Positions 60,724 to 64,000 of a stretch of DNA of 64,000 nt are shown piece by piece. Location of the stretch: assembly GCF_002933315.1 (NCBI RefSeq), contig NZ_PDKT01000001.1, positions 62,001 through 126,000 on the forward strand, read 5' to 3'. Under the pieces are notes generated by a model, which saw only the letters and a program-made list of their open reading frames with translations, was not told where the DNA came from and searched no databases. Positions within the stretch are counted from its first letter, which is position 1. Each line of letters begins with the position of its first letter. The position numbers and the translations under genes were made by a program. The DNA comes from Candidatus Pantoea edessiphila. Lineage in GTDB: Bacteria > Pseudomonadota > Gammaproteobacteria > Enterobacterales > Enterobacteriaceae.

Positions 60724-62097
60724 TTAATCTAAATTATCAACTAATTTAATAGCATACCCAAGGTAATTGCAAGGTGTTAATTTTTTTAAACGTTCTTTCT
60801 CTTTTTTTGGGATATTAAGTGTGTCTATAAAATTATATATAGTTAATGAATCAATATTATTACCATATGTTATATCTTTTAATTTTTCGTAAGGTTTGTT
60901 AATACCATAACGGCGCATTATCGTTTGGATGGGTTCAGCTAAAATAGCCCAATTATTATTTAAATCATTAATTATACACTTTTTATTTATTTCTAATTTA
61001 TCAATGCCTTTTAATGCTGATTTATATGCTATAACTGAATAGCTTATACTAACTCCTATGTTACGTAATACGGTAGAATCAGTAAGATCTCGTTGCCATC
61101 TAGATATGAGTAATTTACTTGATAAATGTCTCATCATTGCATTAGCTATACCAAGATTGCCTTCAGAATTTTCTAAATCAATAGGATTTATTTTATGAGG
61201 CATAGTCGAAGAACCTATCTCTTCATGATTAATGATTTTTTGTTTGAAATAATTTAAAGAGATATAACTCCAAATATCACGATTAAAATCAATTAAGATA
61301 TTATTGAAACGCGTAATACAATCAAATAATTCTGATATATAATCATGTGGTTCAATTTGTGTAGTATACGGGTTCCATTTTATTCCTAAAGATGTTACAA
61401 ATTCTTTGCTTAATTCAATCCAATTAACATTTGGATATGCAACAATATGAGCATTGTAATTTCCTACTGCACCATTTATTTTACCTAAAATTTCTATTTT
61501 TTTTAATTGTTGTAATTGACGCTGCATACGAAATACAGTATTTGCCATTTCTTTACCAATAGTAGAAGGAGTAGCAGGTTGTCCATGTGTTCTTGATAAT
61601 AATGGTATATCTTTGTATTTTTTTGCTAAAGTTTTTATCGCATTAATTAATTGATCCCAACACGGTATAATTATATCGTAAAGAGCTGTTTTTAACATTA
61701 ATGCATAAGACAAATTATTAATATCTTCAGATGTACAAGCAAAATGAACGAATTCAGAAATTTTTTTTAAATTAGAAATAGTTATTATTTTTTCTTTTAT
61801 AAAATATTCTAATGCTTTTATATCATGATTAGTATTTTTTTCAATATATTTTATACGATTAGCATCATTTTCATTAAAATTATCAATTATTGCATTGAGA
61901 AAATCTTTTGTTTTTTTACAAAAAACAGGAATTTCCTTAATTTCTTTAGTATCAGAAAGTTTTTGTAACCAATTAATTTCAATTTTTATACGATATTTAA
62001 AGAAAGCATATTCACTAAAAACATTGCGTAATTCATTTACTATATTTCTATAGCGACCATCTATTGGTGATATATTTGTTAAAATAGATGATTCCAT
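60724..62097 (-). CDS. purB: Adenylosuccinate lyase
   Basis: Catalyses two fumarate-releasing steps in purine and AMP synthesis. From the ATG at 62097 (MESSILTNISPIDGRY) it is 457 aa versus 456 in E. coli, with AGGA 9 nt upstream; the 15 residues from 62142 are not family sequence. Landmarks: ACTSEDINN near 120-128, SRTHGQPATPSTIGKEMAN near 168-186, and the flexible catalytic-serine loop GSSTMPHKINP near 294-304. In E. coli hflD separates it from mnmA; hflD is absent here. Confidence 0.96.
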   Translation of the reverse strand: MESSILTNISPIDGRYRNIVNELRNVFSEYAFFKYRIKIEINWLQKLSDTKEIKEIPVFCKKTKDFLNAIIDNFNENDANRIKYIEKNTNHDIKALEYFIKEKIITISNLKKISEFVHFACTSEDINNLSYALMLKTALYDIIIPCWDQLINAIKTLAKKYKDIPLLSRTHGQPATPSTIGKEMANTVFRMQRQLQQLKKIEILGKINGAVGNYNAHIVAYPNVNWIELSKEFVTSLGIKWNPYTTQIEPHDYISELFDCITRFNNILIDFNRDIWSYISLNYFKQKIINHEEIGSSTMPHKINPIDLENSEGNLGIANAMMRHLSSKLLISRWQRDLTDSTVLRNIGVSISYSVIAYKSALKGIDKLEINKKCIINDLNNNWAILAEPIQTIMRRYGINKPYEKLKDITYGNNIDSLTIYNFIDTLNIPKKEKERLKKLTPCNYLGYAIKLVDNLD

Positions 62098-62216
62098 TTT
62101 TTTAATTCCTAAATTAATATATTTTTCAGTTTCATAAACCAAATAATTAGTATTATTTGAATATTAAAAATATATAACATATCAATTAACTGTTGTATAC
62201 AGTATTAAATAATATA

Positions 62217-63320
62217 TTATATTAGTGGTAATCTTTTTTTAATAATGCCGCCACCTAAACAAATTTGGTCAAGATAAAAAACAACAGATTGACCTGGTGT
62301 TACAGCAATAATAGGTTTATTAAATATTACTTTTATACAATTATCAAGATATGGAATTATTTTGCACGAAATATCTTTTTGTTGATATCTGGTCTTTACA
62401 GTACATCTTGAGATGTTTTTGATCAACTTTTCATCAATCCAATGTAAGTTTTGTGCAATCAGACCAACAGAAGCTAAATTTAGGTTACTTTTACCCTGAG
62501 CAACTATTAAACGATTATTTTTAATTTCTTTATCAATTACGTACCATGGATAATTATTTGTTTTTGGCAAACCACCAATTCCTAAACCTTTACGTTGCCC
62601 TAGAGTATAATATATTACTCCTTGATGTTGACCTATTATTTCACCATCAATAGTTACTATATCTCCTTTACAGCATGGTAAATATTTTTTTAAAAATTCA
62701 GCAAAGTTTTTTTTACCTATAAAACAAATACCAGTAGAATCTTTTTTCATAGCATTAATAAAATTGAGTTCTTTTGCAAGATGCCGTACTTGTGTTTTTT
62801 TTATATTCCCTAAAGGAAAAATACTTTTTTTAAGTTGATATTGATTGAGTGTATAAAGAAAATAACTTTGATCTTTTTTAATATCCACAGCACGTAATAA
62901 GCAATTATTGTTTGAATAATATTGATTGCGAACATAATGACCAGTGGAAATAAAATCAGCATTAAGTTCTTCAATAGCAAATTTCAGAAACAATTTAAAC
63001 TTTATTTCTTTATTACAAATAATATCAGGATTAGGTGTATAACCCATTCTATACCCCTCAAGACAGGGCTCAAAAACATCATTCCAGTACTCAATAGAAA
63101 AATTAACTTTATGTAAATAAATACCAATCTTATCGCAAACTGATTGTGCGTCTTTTAAATCATCTGTGACATTACATCCATCTCCATCATCTTCTTCCCA
63201 GTTTTTCATAAACAATCCTTCAACATGATAGTTTTGTTTTTTTAATAACCAAGCTGAAACAGATGAATCAACACCTCCAGACATTCCAATAACTACTTTT
63301 TTTTGTTTGATTGTAAACAT
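62217..63320 (-). CDS. mnmA: MnmA, tRNA 2-thiouridylase
   Basis: Adenylates uridine 34 of tRNA-Lys, -Glu and -Gln and inserts sulfur from TusE. 367 aa versus 368 in E. coli. PP-loop [11 protein letters not shown] near 12-22; catalytic Cys102 in [12 protein letters not shown] and Cys199 in [13 protein letters not shown], both at the E. coli positions. The C-terminal beta-barrel ends in GGGIIKK. TusE is also present (34960-35286), so the last steps of the relay are preserved together. Confidence 0.96.
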   Translation of the reverse strand: MFTIKQKKVVIGMSGGVDSSVSAWLLKKQNYHVEGLFMKNWEEDDGDGCNVTDDLKDAQSVCDKIGIYLHKVNFSIEYWNDVFEPCLEGYRMGYTPNPDIICNKEIKFKLFLKFAIEELNADFISTGHYVRNQYYSNNNCLLRAVDIKKDQSYFLYTLNQYQLKKSIFPLGNIKKTQVRHLAKELNFINAMKKDSTGICFIGKKNFAEFLKKYLPCCKGDIVTIDGEIIGQHQGVIYYTLGQRKGLGIGGLPKTNNYPWYVIDKEIKNNRLIVAQGKSNLNLASVGLIAQNLHWIDEKLIKNISRCTVKTRYQQKDISCKIIPYLDNCIKVIFNKPIIAVTPGQSVVFYLDQICLGGGIIKKRLPLI

Positions 63321-63801
63321 ATTCTGTTTATTTAAAAAATATTAAAAATCCAAATAAATTAATTTTTTTCAGTATATTTGAAATATATTAATAAAATCAT
63401 TTTAAAATTATTATATAATTTCACATATTATAATTTATTATGTAAAATTTTAATTTTAAAAATATCATATTGTATATATTGTATACTAAATGCAAAAATA
63501 TTTAAATAATAACTCACTGTGAATAAAAACAATAATAATTTTCTTATAATAACATTAGAAGATCATTTTAGTACTTAATTTTTATCTATTATTTCACATA
63601 AAATACTTTGTTAAAGTATCAATAAATCTAATTTCTTAGAAAATTTATTTGCATTAAATTTTTATGAAATAAAATTATGATTAATTTTAAAAACATAATA
63701 AATTATGTTTAATGCTATAATATCAAAAATTATATTAATAATTTGTATTGCTTATTAATTAATATCTTAATAATTTAATTCATTAAACATGGAAAATTAA
63801 A
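63321..63801. other. Divergent intergenic, mnmA / icd (481 bp)
   Basis: A/T-rich with no gene or strong structure recognised; the icd ribosome site GGA lies about 9 nt before its ATG. nudJ and rluE, which lie between mnmA and icd in E. coli, are absent. Confidence 0.5.
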
Positions 63802-64000
63802 ATGAAATCTAAAGTACTAATTCCCAAGGAAGGTAAAGGAATTGTTTTAAGTAATGGAAAATTAATTTGTCCAAATAACCCAATTATTCCATATATTGAA
63901 GGAGATGGTATTGGTATTGATATAACACCTGTAATGATAAAGGTAGTAAATGAAGCTGTAAAAAAAGCTTATGGAAATGCAAGAAAAATTTATTGGATGG
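63802..64000 (+). CDS. icd: Isocitrate dehydrogenase (NADP), 5' part only
   Basis: TCA-cycle enzyme. The window ends 66 codons into the gene. The visible part [34 protein letters not shown] and KIYWM matches the N-terminus of E. coli Icd. GGA lies about 9 nt before the ATG. The gene is open at the window edge, so integrity of the rest is unknown. Confidence 0.95.
   Translation, partial: MKSKVLIPKEGKGIVLSNGKLICPNNPIIPYIEGDGIGIDITPVMIKVVNEAVKKAYGNARKIYWM

Overview
This window looks like chromosome from a host-restricted, genome-reduced member of the Enterobacterales, most likely an insect symbiont. The exact organism was not identified. The DNA is extremely A+T-rich (G+C by eye well under 30 %). 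Nearly every gene has a clear one-to-one counterpart in Escherichia coli, often to within a few residues. No prophage, insertion sequence, CRISPR array, rRNA or toxin-antitoxin locus was seen. Many spacers of 300-1000 bp sit exactly where E. coli has genes that are missing here. I found about 54 intact protein genes, one clear pseudogene (pqiA), one 3'-truncated gene at the right edge (icd) and three tRNAs.

Layout, with E. coli map order recalled from memory. (1) 1-1.8 kb: moaD, moaE, ybhL, colinear with E. coli. (2) 2.1-14.8 kb: trxB, infA, rimK/nfsA, dacC, moeA/moeB, mntR, ompX, dps, in exactly the reverse order and strand of E. coli. One inversion explains this; yohD and hns come from elsewhere on the E. 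coli map. (3) 15-31.4 kb: serS, serC-aroA, cmk-rpsA-ihfB, ycaR, gloC, aspC, ompF, asnS and the pqi operon. pqiA is broken, pqiB and pqiC are intact. (4) 31.3-38 kb: lonH, ompA, tusE, tRNA-Ser, pgsA, tRNA-Cys, tRNA-Leu, trhO. (5) 38.6-52.4 kb: murJ, rne, rluC, rpmF, fabD-fabG-acpP, tmk-holB-ycfH, ptsG, hinT. (6) 52.6-64 kb: mfd, potABCD, purB, mnmA and the start of icd.

Functional picture: the cell keeps a Gram-negative envelope (OmpA, OmpF, OmpX, PqiB/PqiC, MurJ, PBP6) and glucose (PtsG) and polyamine (PotABCD) uptake. It also keeps part of molybdenum cofactor synthesis (MoaD, MoaE, MoeA, MoeB), nucleoid proteins (H-NS, IHF-beta, Dps) and tRNA modification (TusE, MnmA, TrhO). RNase E retains its membrane helix and a C-terminal tail resembling the PNPase-binding site. 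plsX, fabH, fabF, fabA, msbA, lpxK and kdsB are absent from their usual neighbourhoods, so lipid synthesis here is either rearranged or reduced.

I did not find a convincing new multi-gene system. The most unusual signals are structural. They are a 41-bp perfect inverted repeat at the end of ompF, two adjacent 28-bp perfect palindromes in the vacated fabF site, an in-frame 30-bp tandem repeat in dacC, and the selective decay of pqiA within an otherwise intact pqi operon.
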